DNA of 32,487 bases. Origin: Candidatus Galligastranaerophilus intestinavium. Its GTDB lineage: Bacteria; Cyanobacteriota; Vampirovibrionia; Gastranaerophilales; Gastranaerophilaceae. Below, in pieces: positions 21,889-29,304 of this stretch. Position numbers and translations under genes: made by a program. The stretch spans positions 1 to 32,487 of the forward strand of contig DVJQ01000065.1 in assembly GCA_018716625.1 (NCBI GenBank), read 5' to 3'. The notes below the pieces were generated by a model that ran no database searches, was not told where the DNA came from, and was given only the letters and a program-made list of their open reading frames with translations. The stretch's first letter is position 1. Every line of letters starts with the position of its first letter.

Positions 21889-22875
21889 ATGCAAATATCA
21901 CAAGTTAGACCTTATAGCACCCAAAATATAGTGTTTGGTGCTTCATCACCTATAAATAAAATAAGTGCAAAAGTAAATGGTGCAGATACAAGAGTAGTTT
22001 CAAAATCTGAAGGTACAAACAGTATTAACGGATTGTTTTCAAGCGCAATTTTTGTATTAAATAATTACGCCGTTGTCGATTTATTTGTAAAATCCTGTGC
22101 TATTGATGCAAATAGGTTTCATAGCGAGGCTTTAAAAAAATATCCCGAGCTTGAAGAAGCTTTTGACAAAGGTAGCAAAAAAGCACAAGACGGTACTTTG
22201 TTAAGAAAAGTGCAATATGGCAGGTTTGGTTATGCCAGTGTAAGAGATTATTCTTCAAACGGGGTTGAAAAGCGACGTATTAATATTTTAAATTGCCAAC
22301 CTATTGAGTGTTTTGAAGACCCGACATTAGGCAAAGACTTTGTGAAATGGGACAAATCCTACGGCTATAATAACGCAAAGCCCTATACTTATAAAGAAGG
22401 TTATGTAGAACATCTCGACGGTACAAGCAGTTTTGACAAGGCTTTTTATTTTGATGGAGGCAGTTGTAGTGTGGTTAGCACAGGCAGCAGAAATTTGCCT
22501 AACGGTGAAAAGTTGGAATATTGTGAAAATATAGTTTTTAGTGATGATAAACCGGCAAAATATGAAAAAATTTATTTCAGATCTTCAAGCAAACAAGTAC
22601 AGGAAAGAACAACTGTTATATATGAAAACGGACTGCCGAAAACGTTTTCAATGTCACAAAACGGTTTTGTAAGAGAAATAACCTTTGAAAACGGTTTGCC
22701 TGCAAAGTACACATCTAAACAAAATTCTCTTTATGGCTGTCGTGCAGAGCTATCATTATCTTTGCCTAATATGCCGCTTGAGAGTGCAATAAAAGAACTG
22801 GAAAAAGAGCAGGCTAAAATTGAAGACGGTTGTAAATTATACGGTCAAAACAGTTACTTTGATTTTTTGTTATAG
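21889..22875 (+). CDS. Repeat-containing conserved protein, paralog of the protein at 3069-4139
   Basis: 328 residues. The start is ATG 21889 (MQISQVRPYSTQNIVFGASS): AGAGAGGA lies 6 nt upstream, so an in-frame ATG 45 nt earlier is less likely. The N-terminus fits the M-x-I ... N-x-x-F leader pattern. Residues about 85-150 align with the paralog (YPELEEAFDKGSKKAQDGTL). From about 160 there are degenerate units: YTYKEGYVEHLDGTSS, GSRNLPNGEKLEYCEN, YENGLPKTFSMSQNG and FENGLPAKYTSKQNS, similar to bacterial toxin-immunity or MORN-like strands. No signal peptide, no membrane segment. Function unknown. Ends before the large palindromic terminator at 22892. Confidence 0.85.
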   Translation: MQISQVRPYSTQNIVFGASSPINKISAKVNGADTRVVSKSEGTNSINGLFSSAIFVLNNYAVVDLFVKSCAIDANRFHSEALKKYPELEEAFDKGSKKAQDGTLLRKVQYGRFGYASVRDYSSNGVEKRRINILNCQPIECFEDPTLGKDFVKWDKSYGYNNAKPYTYKEGYVEHLDGTSSFDKAFYFDGGSCSVVSTGSRNLPNGEKLEYCENIVFSDDKPAKYEKIYFRSSSKQVQERTTVIYENGLPKTFSMSQNGFVREITFENGLPAKYTSKQNSLYGCRAELSLSLPNMPLESAIKELEKEQAKIEDGCKLYGQNSYFDFLL

Positions 22876-22891
22876 TAAACACTTTATTTTG

Positions 22892-22922
22892 ATAAATGCC
22901 AAACTTAAAGTTTGGCATTTAT
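22892..22922. terminator. Bidirectional terminator between convergent genes
   Basis: Perfect 15-bp arms with a single central A: ATAAATGCCAAACTT at 22892-22906, then the complement at 22908-22922. T-rich on both flanks. It separates the repeat protein gene (+) and the histidine kinase gene (-), and ends 1 nt before the kinase stop codon. Confidence 0.85.
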
Positions 22923-22923
22923 T

Positions 22924-24960
22924 TTAATCAACATTTTTATCTCTTACTTCAAATGTTATTTCCCAGCCATCGTCCTGTGGTTCTGTTGTACTTTTATTTT
23001 CCGTATTTTTTTGTTCAGGTTCTTTTTTCCCAATAAACTCTGCATCTTGTTTTGCTTTTGTGTCATAGTCGTTTATTGTGGAAATTTTTGGCTCTACATA
23101 TACTTTTTCTTGCCCTTGTGCTTGTTCTTCTTTTTTAGCTGCAACTGTTGTTACAAGTTCTTTTTTATTTTGAGGTTCATTTTCATTGGTTGTCTTAGCG
23201 TCAAGCGGAAGCCAAAAACCAAAAGTCGAGCCTTCGCCTACTTTTGAGTGTACAAAAACTTTCCCGTTGTGGTGTTTTTCAATTGCTATTTTTACAAGGT
23301 GCAGTCCAAGTCCTGTACCTTTTATTGTATGGGTTGCATTTTCAATTCTGAAAAATCTGTCAAATATTTTTTCCTGATATTCAGGCGCTATACCCATACC
23401 CATATCTTCTACCGTTACTTCAAGGTATTTTGGGTCTTTTGCAATTTCTGCGCGGATTTTAACACGTGAATTATCCGGAGAATATTTAATTGCATTTGTT
23501 ATTAAATTTGAAAGTACGCGCTCTATACTTTGTTCATTAAAGGCAACTTCGGGCAAATCAGGCTCTTTTATAACGCTGAAAGTGATGTTTTTTTCATCTG
23601 CCAAGATTTTATGATTTTCAATTGAGCGCTCAATTACAGGCATGATACTTTGTTTGGTTTTTTCAAGTTCTACATCGTTTTGCAATTTTGAAAAGTCTAA
23701 AATGTCGTTAACCATTTTATTAAGGCGCATAACTTCCTGATTAATCGTGCCTATAAATTCTTTTTGTTCGTCGTAGTTAAAGTCTTTACCGTATTGATAG
23801 AGAGTATCGGCATAGCTGGTTAAAATTGTGACAGGTGTTCTTAATTCATGGGATACATTTGAAATAAAGTCGTTTTTAAGTTTATCGACCTCTGCCTCTT
23901 TTGTTATGTCAATAAGAATTATAATGTAGCCCATATAATCATGAACTTTTGAATACATAGGCGAAATTAATGTTTTTATAATTCTTTTGTCTACTTCAAT
24001 GTTAAATTCAAGAGGTTTTTTCTCCATCACATCAAGCGGGGTGTCTTTAAAAATGCTGATTTTTTCTCTAAAACATAATTCCCCGTTTGTATCACAATAA
24101 TTTTGAATAGATGTGCCAACCAAATCTGCAGGCATAACGGATAATATTTTTTGTGCGGCAGGGTTAATCATTGAAACTTTATCGTAATTATCACAAACAA
24201 CAACCCCGTTTGCAATACTCATAAGCACTGCTTCAAGCTTGTTGCGCTCAAGTGTTAATTGATCGACATTTTGTTCTTCATAGTTGTGGAGCCTTTTTGA
24301 CATGTCGTTAAATGCGCTAAAGAGTTCTTTTATTTCTCCCGAGGCTTGTTTATAATCGAGCACCGTACCGAATTTTCCGCTTGAAATTTCTTTTACGCCA
24401 TGGTGCAGGAGAGTTAATTCCCGCGTTATTAAAAAGGTATTTACTAAAATTACCGCAGTAAAGATTACCCAAACAAGAGTAAAGACAACAAGCATAGAGT
24501 TTTTTGTAGTACGGGCTACAATGCTTGCCATATCAGCACTCAGACCAATTTCAACCACTCCCACAATTCTGCCGAAAGAATCCGTCATAGGAGAGCTTAT
24601 GTTGATTTTGGTGTCTTGCGCTCGTCTGTTGTAGGCATCTGCTGTTGTGTAGATTATTTTGCCTTTTGAATCTTTAAAAGTTATAAAAGAAATATCTTCG
24701 TTGCTTGTAAGGATTGAGTTTGCATGAGTCCTTAAAAGGTTGTATTTATACTCTTGAGGAGCGTCTTTTGTAAGCTCATAGCTTTGTATAGCAAGTGTTT
24801 TGGTTAAAATTTGCCCAAAACTGCCGTAAGAGTCATATAATTTTTGTTGAATTTTGCTTATTGCAAAAACTGCCACCCCAACAATGAGAATTGTCGAAAT
24901 AAGCAACCCCGTAATTATTAATTTTTTCTGTGCAGTTAAATCAAATTTGATTTTTTTCAT
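22924..24960 (-). CDS. Membrane sensor histidine kinase (HAMP-PAS-HisKA-HATPase_c)
   Basis: 678 residues. TM1 about 12-33, extracytoplasmic sensor about 34-148, TM2 about 149-173, HAMP about 175-228, PAS about 240-345 (MSIANGVVVCDNYDKVSMIN), then HisKA with the phospho-His near 369 in FISNVSHELRTPV, and HATPase_c with N-box NLITNAIKYSPDN, G1 DMGMGIAPE, F-box and G2 GTGLGLHLVK. A C-terminal tail of about 95 residues is Lys/Glu/Gln-rich and low-complexity. The architecture resembles PhoR/VicK-type kinases. No response regulator gene is adjacent, so the partner is elsewhere. A TATAAT ends 9 nt upstream of ATG with GGTGAG in between. Confidence 0.95.
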   Translation of the reverse strand: MKKIKFDLTAQKKLIITGLLISTILIVGVAVFAISKIQQKLYDSYGSFGQILTKTLAIQSYELTKDAPQEYKYNLLRTHANSILTSNEDISFITFKDSKGKIIYTTADAYNRRAQDTKINISSPMTDSFGRIVGVVEIGLSADMASIVARTTKNSMLVVFTLVWVIFTAVILVNTFLITRELTLLHHGVKEISSGKFGTVLDYKQASGEIKELFSAFNDMSKRLHNYEEQNVDQLTLERNKLEAVLMSIANGVVVCDNYDKVSMINPAAQKILSVMPADLVGTSIQNYCDTNGELCFREKISIFKDTPLDVMEKKPLEFNIEVDKRIIKTLISPMYSKVHDYMGYIIILIDITKEAEVDKLKNDFISNVSHELRTPVTILTSYADTLYQYGKDFNYDEQKEFIGTINQEVMRLNKMVNDILDFSKLQNDVELEKTKQSIMPVIERSIENHKILADEKNITFSVIKEPDLPEVAFNEQSIERVLSNLITNAIKYSPDNSRVKIRAEIAKDPKYLEVTVEDMGMGIAPEYQEKIFDRFFRIENATHTIKGTGLGLHLVKIAIEKHHNGKVFVHSKVGEGSTFGFWLPLDAKTTNENEPQNKKELVTTVAAKKEEQAQGQEKVYVEPKISTINDYDTKAKQDAEFIGKKEPEQKNTENKSTTEPQDDGWEITFEVRDKNVD

Positions 24961-24969
24961 CTCACCGAC

Positions 24970-24998
24970 ATTATATCATAACAATGTTGTGTTATAAT
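24970..24998. promoter_or_regulatory. Divergent promoters of the kinase gene and smpB
   Basis: Minus TATAAT at 24975-24970 serves the kinase gene. Plus extended -10 TGTTATAAT (24990-24998) ends 6 nt before the smpB ATG at 25005, a leaderless arrangement with no Shine-Dalgarno. Confidence 0.55.
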
Positions 24999-25004
24999 CC
25001 TTTT

Positions 25005-25451
25005 ATGCAGAAAAAAATTGTTTCAACAAATAAAAAAGCATATCATGATTTTTTGATTTTTGATAAATTCACCGCAGGGCTTGTTTTGACGGGGACTGAG
25101 ATAAAATCAATCAGAAAAGGTTCAATAAATTTAAAAGACAGTTTTGTAAAAATTGAAGACGGTGAGGCATTTTTGTACAACGCCCACATTAGCGCTTACG
25201 AGCAGGGAAATCGCTTTAACCATGAAGAAAAGCGTGTGAGAAAACTGCTTTTAAATAAAAAAGAAATTTTAAAAATGTTGGGAAAAATAAAACAGGAAAA
25301 TTACACCGTTGTTCCCCTTGAACTGTTCTTTTGCGGCAGATGGGCAAAGCTTGAAATAGCGCTTGCAAAAGGTAAAAAGCTCTATGACAAAAGAGAAGCC
25401 TTAAAGAAAAAGGATATTGAAAGAAATATTGCGAAAAATATTAACCGCTAG
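25005..25451 (+). CDS. smpB: SsrA-binding protein SmpB
   Basis: 148 residues. Binds tmRNA for trans-translation. The start is set at ATG 25005 (MQKKIVSTNKKAYHDF), which matches the family N-terminus; an upstream in-frame ATG at 24984 would run through the TATAAT. Motifs: NKKAYHDFLI, GLVLTGTEIKSIRKGSINLK, DSFVKIEDGEAFLYNAHISA, YEQGNRFNHEEKRVRKLLL and a C-terminal KGKKLYDKREALKKKD helix. The convergent prepilin gene ends only 3 nt after its stop. Confidence 0.97.
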   Translation: MQKKIVSTNKKAYHDFLIFDKFTAGLVLTGTEIKSIRKGSINLKDSFVKIEDGEAFLYNAHISAYEQGNRFNHEEKRVRKLLLNKKEILKMLGKIKQENYTVVPLELFFCGRWAKLEIALAKGKKLYDKREALKKKDIERNIAKNINR

Positions 25452-25454
25452 AAT

Positions 25455-26057
25455 CTAGGGTGTAGTATTTTCTGAGTTTGGAAATGCTACATTTGCAACA
25501 TTATCTACGTAAGGAAGTACAACTCCTGCACCTGTTTTTGAGTTAAATCCTACATAAAATATATCGCTGAGTTCAACTTTATTCCATGACATAGAGTCAA
25601 AAAGATCGTCCTCGTCGTCGTAGTCTGCTCTTTCCCAATCAGATTGTGCTGCACTAAGTTTTGTAGGGGAAGCGTTATTATTAACATCAACATAATATTC
25701 GTTTACGTTTATTATGTGATATGCAAAGCCGTCGTTTGTTATTAAAATTGTATGACCGTCCGAACCTGTGTCCGTTTTTACAATGTTTAATGTTTTCTCG
25801 AGTGTATTATAAAATTTTTCTTTTTGAGCGTCGCTAGAGTCTGTATAATCTTGAATAGACAGACCGTATTGCAAACTGAGAGTTTGTATTGCAGCTGACA
25901 GTTCCGAGAAAGCTTTTTTGCCGGCTGTTTTATACTCATGTTGTCTGAATTTTGCTATAACCACAGGAATGGTAAGTGCTGCAACTATACCGATTATTGC
26001 AAGTGTAACTAACACTTCTGCAAGTGTAAAAGCTCTTTTGGAATTAACCTTTTTCAT
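25455..26057 (-). CDS. Type IV prepilin-like protein
   Basis: 200 residues. The leader MKKVNSKRA is followed by FTLAEVLVTLAIIGIVAALT, a class III signal with Glu at mature position 5 and Ala (not Gly) at -1. The helix continues into KFRQHEYKTAGKKAFSELSA, then a mixed globular part with Asp-rich turns (DYDDEDDLFDSM). It ends VDNVANVAFPNSENTTP. It is probably a pseudopilin or minor pilin. AAAAGGATAG precedes the ATG and a near-consensus promoter lies at 26085-26113. Confidence 0.93.
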   Translation of the reverse strand: MKKVNSKRAFTLAEVLVTLAIIGIVAALTIPVVIAKFRQHEYKTAGKKAFSELSAAIQTLSLQYGLSIQDYTDSSDAQKEKFYNTLEKTLNIVKTDTGSDGHTILITNDGFAYHIINVNEYYVDVNNNASPTKLSAAQSDWERADYDDEDDLFDSMSWNKVELSDIFYVGFNSKTGAGVVLPYVDNVANVAFPNSENTTP

Positions 26058-26084
26058 ATTCTATCCTTTTCGTATAATAAGTCA

Positions 26085-26113
26085 AGTATATACTATTTTT
26101 TATTTTAGGTCAA
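26085..26113 (-). promoter_or_regulatory. Promoter of the prepilin gene
   Basis: TTGACC (26113-26108), 17 bp, TATACT (26090-26085) on the minus strand; leader of about 25 nt with Shine-Dalgarno. The -35 lies against and the -10 just beyond the stop codon (26107-26105) of the upstream 45-residue gene. Confidence 0.7.
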
Positions 26114-26242
26114 TTTTTTAAATGTATCTTTTGGACGAGCAGAGTTTGATTCTACAATTTCGTAGTACTCATTCTTGTTAAAATCAATACCCCACTTTTT
26201 TGTATTTAATTTTATTTTCTTCTTTTTCTTTTCTTTATTCAT
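26105..26242 (-). CDS. Small basic protein, 45 residues, coupled to the large gene upstream
   Basis: Starts at ATG 26242, which overlaps the TAA of the preceding gene (TAATG), and ends TAA at 26105. It encodes MNKEKKKKKIKLNTKKWGID, then FNKNEYYEIVESNSARPKDT and FKKLT. The N-terminus is strongly basic, the rest mixed; no known family. The 1-nt stop/start overlap and position between two same-strand genes support a real, translationally coupled gene. Possible roles (nucleic-acid binding, regulator of the neighbour) are guesses. Confidence 0.6.
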   Translation of the reverse strand: MNKEKKKKKIKLNTKKWGIDFNKNEYYEIVESNSARPKDTFKKLT

Positions 26243-28056
26243 TACATTTCAAGTTCTAAACGCATAGAAGTATTTGTTACTTTTATAAGTAGTTTAAATT
26301 TATCAATTTTAACAATGAAAAATGTTTTATCAATCTGTTTTTCCGAAATTCTATATTTTATATCGTAGTTTGAAATAAATTCCCTAAATTGATAGAGTAA
26401 AAATACATCATCATGGATGTAGCCAAAAAGGGCTTTTACGCCTCGGGTTTCTATTATCATAAAACCGCGCATTGGAGCTATTTCAACAGATGAAATAACT
26501 TGAGGTTCTTCGTATTGTTCATCTTCCTTTACAGGCTCGGGTGCTTTTTGCTGTTCGTTTTGTTCCATTAAGTCTTTAAATTCATCTTTAAATGCTTGCG
26601 CCTCTTGCTCGGCTTTGTTTGATAATTCTTCTTCCAGTCCTGTTTTATATGTTTCGTTTATTTCCTTTGTAAGATTTTCAATACTTGATTTTTTTTCATT
26701 TTCAGATGGTTGCTCGCAGTTCATGGTCTTTGATGTTCCTTTTTTCTTACTTTTACTTATGGCAATAAGCAAAATAATTCCTATTAGTGCTATTGCAAGT
26801 GTTATAAAAAGAGTAAAATTGTCACAAATTACATAATAATATGGTTTAAAAAATGAAAGTTTATTTTTTATAATTTTAGTATATGATTTTTGGTTTATTT
26901 TTTCTGAAATTTCAGGTATTTTTTCTATGTCCTGTGGGTTTACGATATCTTGCGTGACAACATTTTCAGTGTTTATATCTTGCGGAGCCTTATTGATATC
27001 GGACTCCGTTTGTGACTTTTTTTCTTCACTACTGCCTTGCCCTTGTTTTCTATAGTACGCTTGAGCTGCTTCTTGTGAAACTTGAAGGTTGTTAGAGTTA
27101 GTTTTAGAGGTTTCTTGTGTATTTTGTTGCGCCTCTTGTTGTGCTTTCAGTTGAGCTTGTCTTTGCGCCTCTTGCTGCGCTTTTAGTTGCGCTTGACGTT
27201 GCGCCTCAGCTTTTTGTGCAGCCTCACGAGCCTGTTGAGCCTTAATTTGAGCTTGACGTTGCGCCTCTTGCTGTGCTTTCAGTTGAGCTTGTCTTTGCGC
27301 CTCAGCTTTTTGTGCAGCCTCACGAGCTTGCTGCGCTTTTAGTTGCGCTTGTCTTTGCGCTTCCTGCTGCGCTTTCAACTGTGCCTCTTTTTGTGCTTGA
27401 GCGCGTGCCTGTGCCTGTCTTTGTGCCTCTTGCTGAGCCTTTAGTTGCGCTTGACGTTGTGCCTCTTGCTGTGCTTTCAGTTGAGCTTGTCTTTGAGCCT
27501 CAGCTTTTTGTGCAGCCTCACGAGCTTGCTGCGCTTTCAGTTGAGCTTGTCTTTGCGCTTCCTGCTGCGCCTTAATTTGCGCTTGACGTTGTGCTTGTTC
27601 ATTTGATGTTTGGTTTTTATTAAAAGCACTGTCAAGCTTTGCAAGGTCTTTTGCATTAATGCTTGGTGCTACTGATTTTGTTGAGCTGTTTAGTTGTGTT
27701 TTAATGTTCAACGGTTTTGATGTATAAATGCTGATTTTTGTGTAACCGTTGTTTAAGTCTTGTCCGGCATAGGGGAAAAGTTTAACCTCTGTGCTTTTTA
27801 TGTCACCAAAAGGTGCAACAGAGCCCACCGAGTGGAAAGTTTCGGGTAATAGAATGTAATAGCTTGTATTTGTCTTTTTAATTACTTTGATAGGTTCGCC
27901 GTAAGGTTTTTGTGTAAATAGTCTGATATTGTAGCTGTCATTGCCTGTTTTAACATAATCAACTTTTAAAAGACTGTTTTTAAAGTCGCTTTCAATTGCA
28001 AAAGCGCACAAGTTCAGTGTTACTATCCCCAATAATATTAAAAGAAATTTTTTCAT
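26242..28056 (-). CDS. Membrane protein: AMIN-like domain, QAQ-rich periplasmic arm, one TM, cytoplasmic domain
   Basis: 604 residues. A signal peptide (about 1-20, ends CAFA) is followed by an AMIN-like beta domain (about 24-128: SYNIRLFTQKPYGEPIKVIK). Residues 150-330 are Ala/Gln/Arg-rich repeats (QAQLKAQQEAQRQ; three copies of AREAAQKAEAQRQAQLKAQQ), an expected long helix or coiled coil. After a linker comes one transmembrane helix (about 411-434), then an acidic coil and a conserved-looking C-terminal domain (about 510-604, ending TSMRLELEM). The order (periplasmic head, arm, TM, cytoplasmic domain) recalls FimV-like pilus-assembly proteins. The adjacent prepilin supports but does not prove this. 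AAAGGG lies upstream. Confidence 0.8.
   Translation of the reverse strand: MKKFLLILLGIVTLNLCAFAIESDFKNSLLKVDYVKTGNDSYNIRLFTQKPYGEPIKVIKKTNTSYYILLPETFHSVGSVAPFGDIKSTEVKLFPYAGQDLNNGYTKISIYTSKPLNIKTQLNSSTKSVAPSINAKDLAKLDSAFNKNQTSNEQAQRQAQIKAQQEAQRQAQLKAQQAREAAQKAEAQRQAQLKAQQEAQRQAQLKAQQEAQRQAQARAQAQKEAQLKAQQEAQRQAQLKAQQAREAAQKAEAQRQAQLKAQQEAQRQAQIKAQQAREAAQKAEAQRQAQLKAQQEAQRQAQLKAQQEAQQNTQETSKTNSNNLQVSQEAAQAYYRKQGQGSSEEKKSQTESDINKAPQDINTENVVTQDIVNPQDIEKIPEISEKINQKSYTKIIKNKLSFFKPYYYVICDNFTLFITLAIALIGIILLIAISKSKKKGTSKTMNCEQPSENEKKSSIENLTKEINETYKTGLEEELSNKAEQEAQAFKDEFKDLMEQNEQQKAPEPVKEDEQYEEPQVISSVEIAPMRGFMIIETRGVKALFGYIHDDVFLLYQFREFISNYDIKYRISEKQIDKTFFIVKIDKFKLLIKVTNTSMRLELEM
27116..27594 (-). repeat. 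Low-complexity coding repeat (QAQ/AREAAQKAE units)
   Basis: Tandem degenerate DNA repeats encode the Ala/Gln-rich arm of the 26242-28056 protein. The three larger units carry near-identical DNA (the stretches around 27200, 27300 and 27500), so unequal recombination could change arm length. Confidence 0.8.
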
Positions 28057-28109
28057 CCAATTAACCCTTTTGCTGCCATGTTGCAGGTGTTATTAAAATT
28101 CAATTTTAT

Positions 28110-28117
28110 ATTATAAT
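28110..28117. promoter_or_regulatory. Symmetric -10 core for the AMIN-like gene and era
   Basis: ATTATAAT inside the perfect palindrome ATATTATAATAT. Plus TATAAT (28112-28117) serves era, minus TATAAT (28115-28110) serves the 28056 gene. Both leaders are about 45-50 nt and both genes have Shine-Dalgarno sequences. Confidence 0.5.
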
Positions 28118-28174
28118 ATTTTTGATGTTGTAATTATACAATGAATAAATTTTTGTGGCAAAGAAAGGTGTACA

Positions 28175-29074
28175 ATGGAAGAAAATAAAGTTGGTTTTGT
28201 TGCAATTATTGCGCGTCCGAATGTAGGCAAATCAACCCTTTTAAACAGGCTTATAGGTCAAAAAATTGCAATTACAACACCTGTTGCCCAAACGACAAGA
28301 AAAAACATAAAAGGAATTTATTCGGATAATGATTCGCAAATTATTTTCATTGATACCCCGGGGATTCACAAACCTCTAAACAAGCTTGGAGAGGCGCTAT
28401 CGGAGCAGTCAAAAAGTGTTTTGGGCGATGTTGATTTAATCTTGTTTCTTGTTGATGCCAAAGATGAAGCAGGCAGAGGGGATAAATGGATTGTTGAGAA
28501 TTATTTAAAAGATGTAAAGACACCTGTTTTGCTTGTGTTAAATAAAGTTGACCTGATAAAAGACCTTGCAAAGCGAGAACTTAATACTTACAGTTACAAG
28601 TCACTGTTTGAAAAGCCCTTGGATACTGTAAAAGTCAGTGCAAAAACAGGCAGAAATATTGATGATTTGATTGAAAAAATAAAAAGTTATTTGCCTTTTG
28701 GTCAAAAATTGTATGATGAAGATGAAGTGACCGATCAAAATATGCGTGAAATTACCTCAGAAATCATAAGAGAGAAAATAATTTTTGCAACAAAAGACGA
28801 AATTCCGCACAGTGTGGCTGTTTTAATTGAAAATTATACAGAGGAAGAAAACATAGACAAAATCAGTGCACAAATTATTGTTTCAAATGAAAGCCAAAAA
28901 AAGATTTTAATAGGCAAAGGCGGCTCTATGATTAAAAAAATCGGTACAAATGCAAGAGTTGAGCTGGAGAAAATCACAGAAAAAAAAGTTTTCCTTGAAC
29001 TTTTTGTAAAGGTTGTAAAAAACTGGCAAAAAGACGACAATTTTATTAAATCCTTAGGGCTAGAAGTCAAGTAA
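28175..29074 (+). CDS. era: GTPase Era
   Basis: 299 residues, normal length. Ribosome-assembly GTPase acting on 16S rRNA. G1 ARPNVGKST (Ala where Gly is usual), G2 TTRKNIKG, G3 DTPGIHKP, G4 NKVD and G5 VSAKTG; the KH domain carries SQKKILIGKGGSMIKKIGTN near the C-terminus. AAAGGTG lies before ATG 28175. No clear hairpin terminator follows; a T8 run comes immediately after the stop. Confidence 0.97.
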   Translation: MEENKVGFVAIIARPNVGKSTLLNRLIGQKIAITTPVAQTTRKNIKGIYSDNDSQIIFIDTPGIHKPLNKLGEALSEQSKSVLGDVDLILFLVDAKDEAGRGDKWIVENYLKDVKTPVLLVLNKVDLIKDLAKRELNTYSYKSLFEKPLDTVKVSAKTGRNIDDLIEKIKSYLPFGQKLYDEDEVTDQNMREITSEIIREKIIFATKDEIPHSVAVLIENYTEEENIDKISAQIIVSNESQKKILIGKGGSMIKKIGTNARVELEKITEKKVFLELFVKVVKNWQKDDNFIKSLGLEVK

Positions 29075-29138
29075 TTTTTTTTCAGGCAATTTTTTTGAGC
29101 AAAAATACTTTATTAATATATAAAAGGTATATATCATC

Positions 29139-29303
29139 ATGGAAAAAGACAAACTTACATTTATTGAAGAAAAAAAACTTGAAAAAGAGCTTGAAAAGAA
29201 AGAATCTTTTACCCCTTCAAATGCCGCAAGCGACCCTATAAAAGAGCGTTTTGCAAAGTATCGTCTTGACAAAAAACAAATTAAGCCTGATGATTTAATT
29301 TAG
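29139..29303 (+). CDS. Small charged protein, 54 residues, upstream of the 29305 gene
   Basis: ATG 29139 to TAG 29303. Reads MEKDKLTFIEEKKLEKELEK then KESFTPSNAASDPIKERFAK and YRLDKKQIKPDDLI: a charged helix followed by a more conserved-looking DPIKERFAKYRLD segment. AAAAGG precedes the start (about 11 nt away). It ends 1 nt before the next ATG, so the two genes are almost certainly cotranscribed, and codon use matches its neighbours. No function known. Confidence 0.65.
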   Translation: MEKDKLTFIEEKKLEKELEKKESFTPSNAASDPIKERFAKYRLDKKQIKPDDLI

Positions 29304-29304
29304 T

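Noticed and set aside
27273-27575. Plus-strand open frame inside the QAQ repeat
   Set aside because: A repetitive complement of the Ala/Gln coding repeat; no ribosome site.
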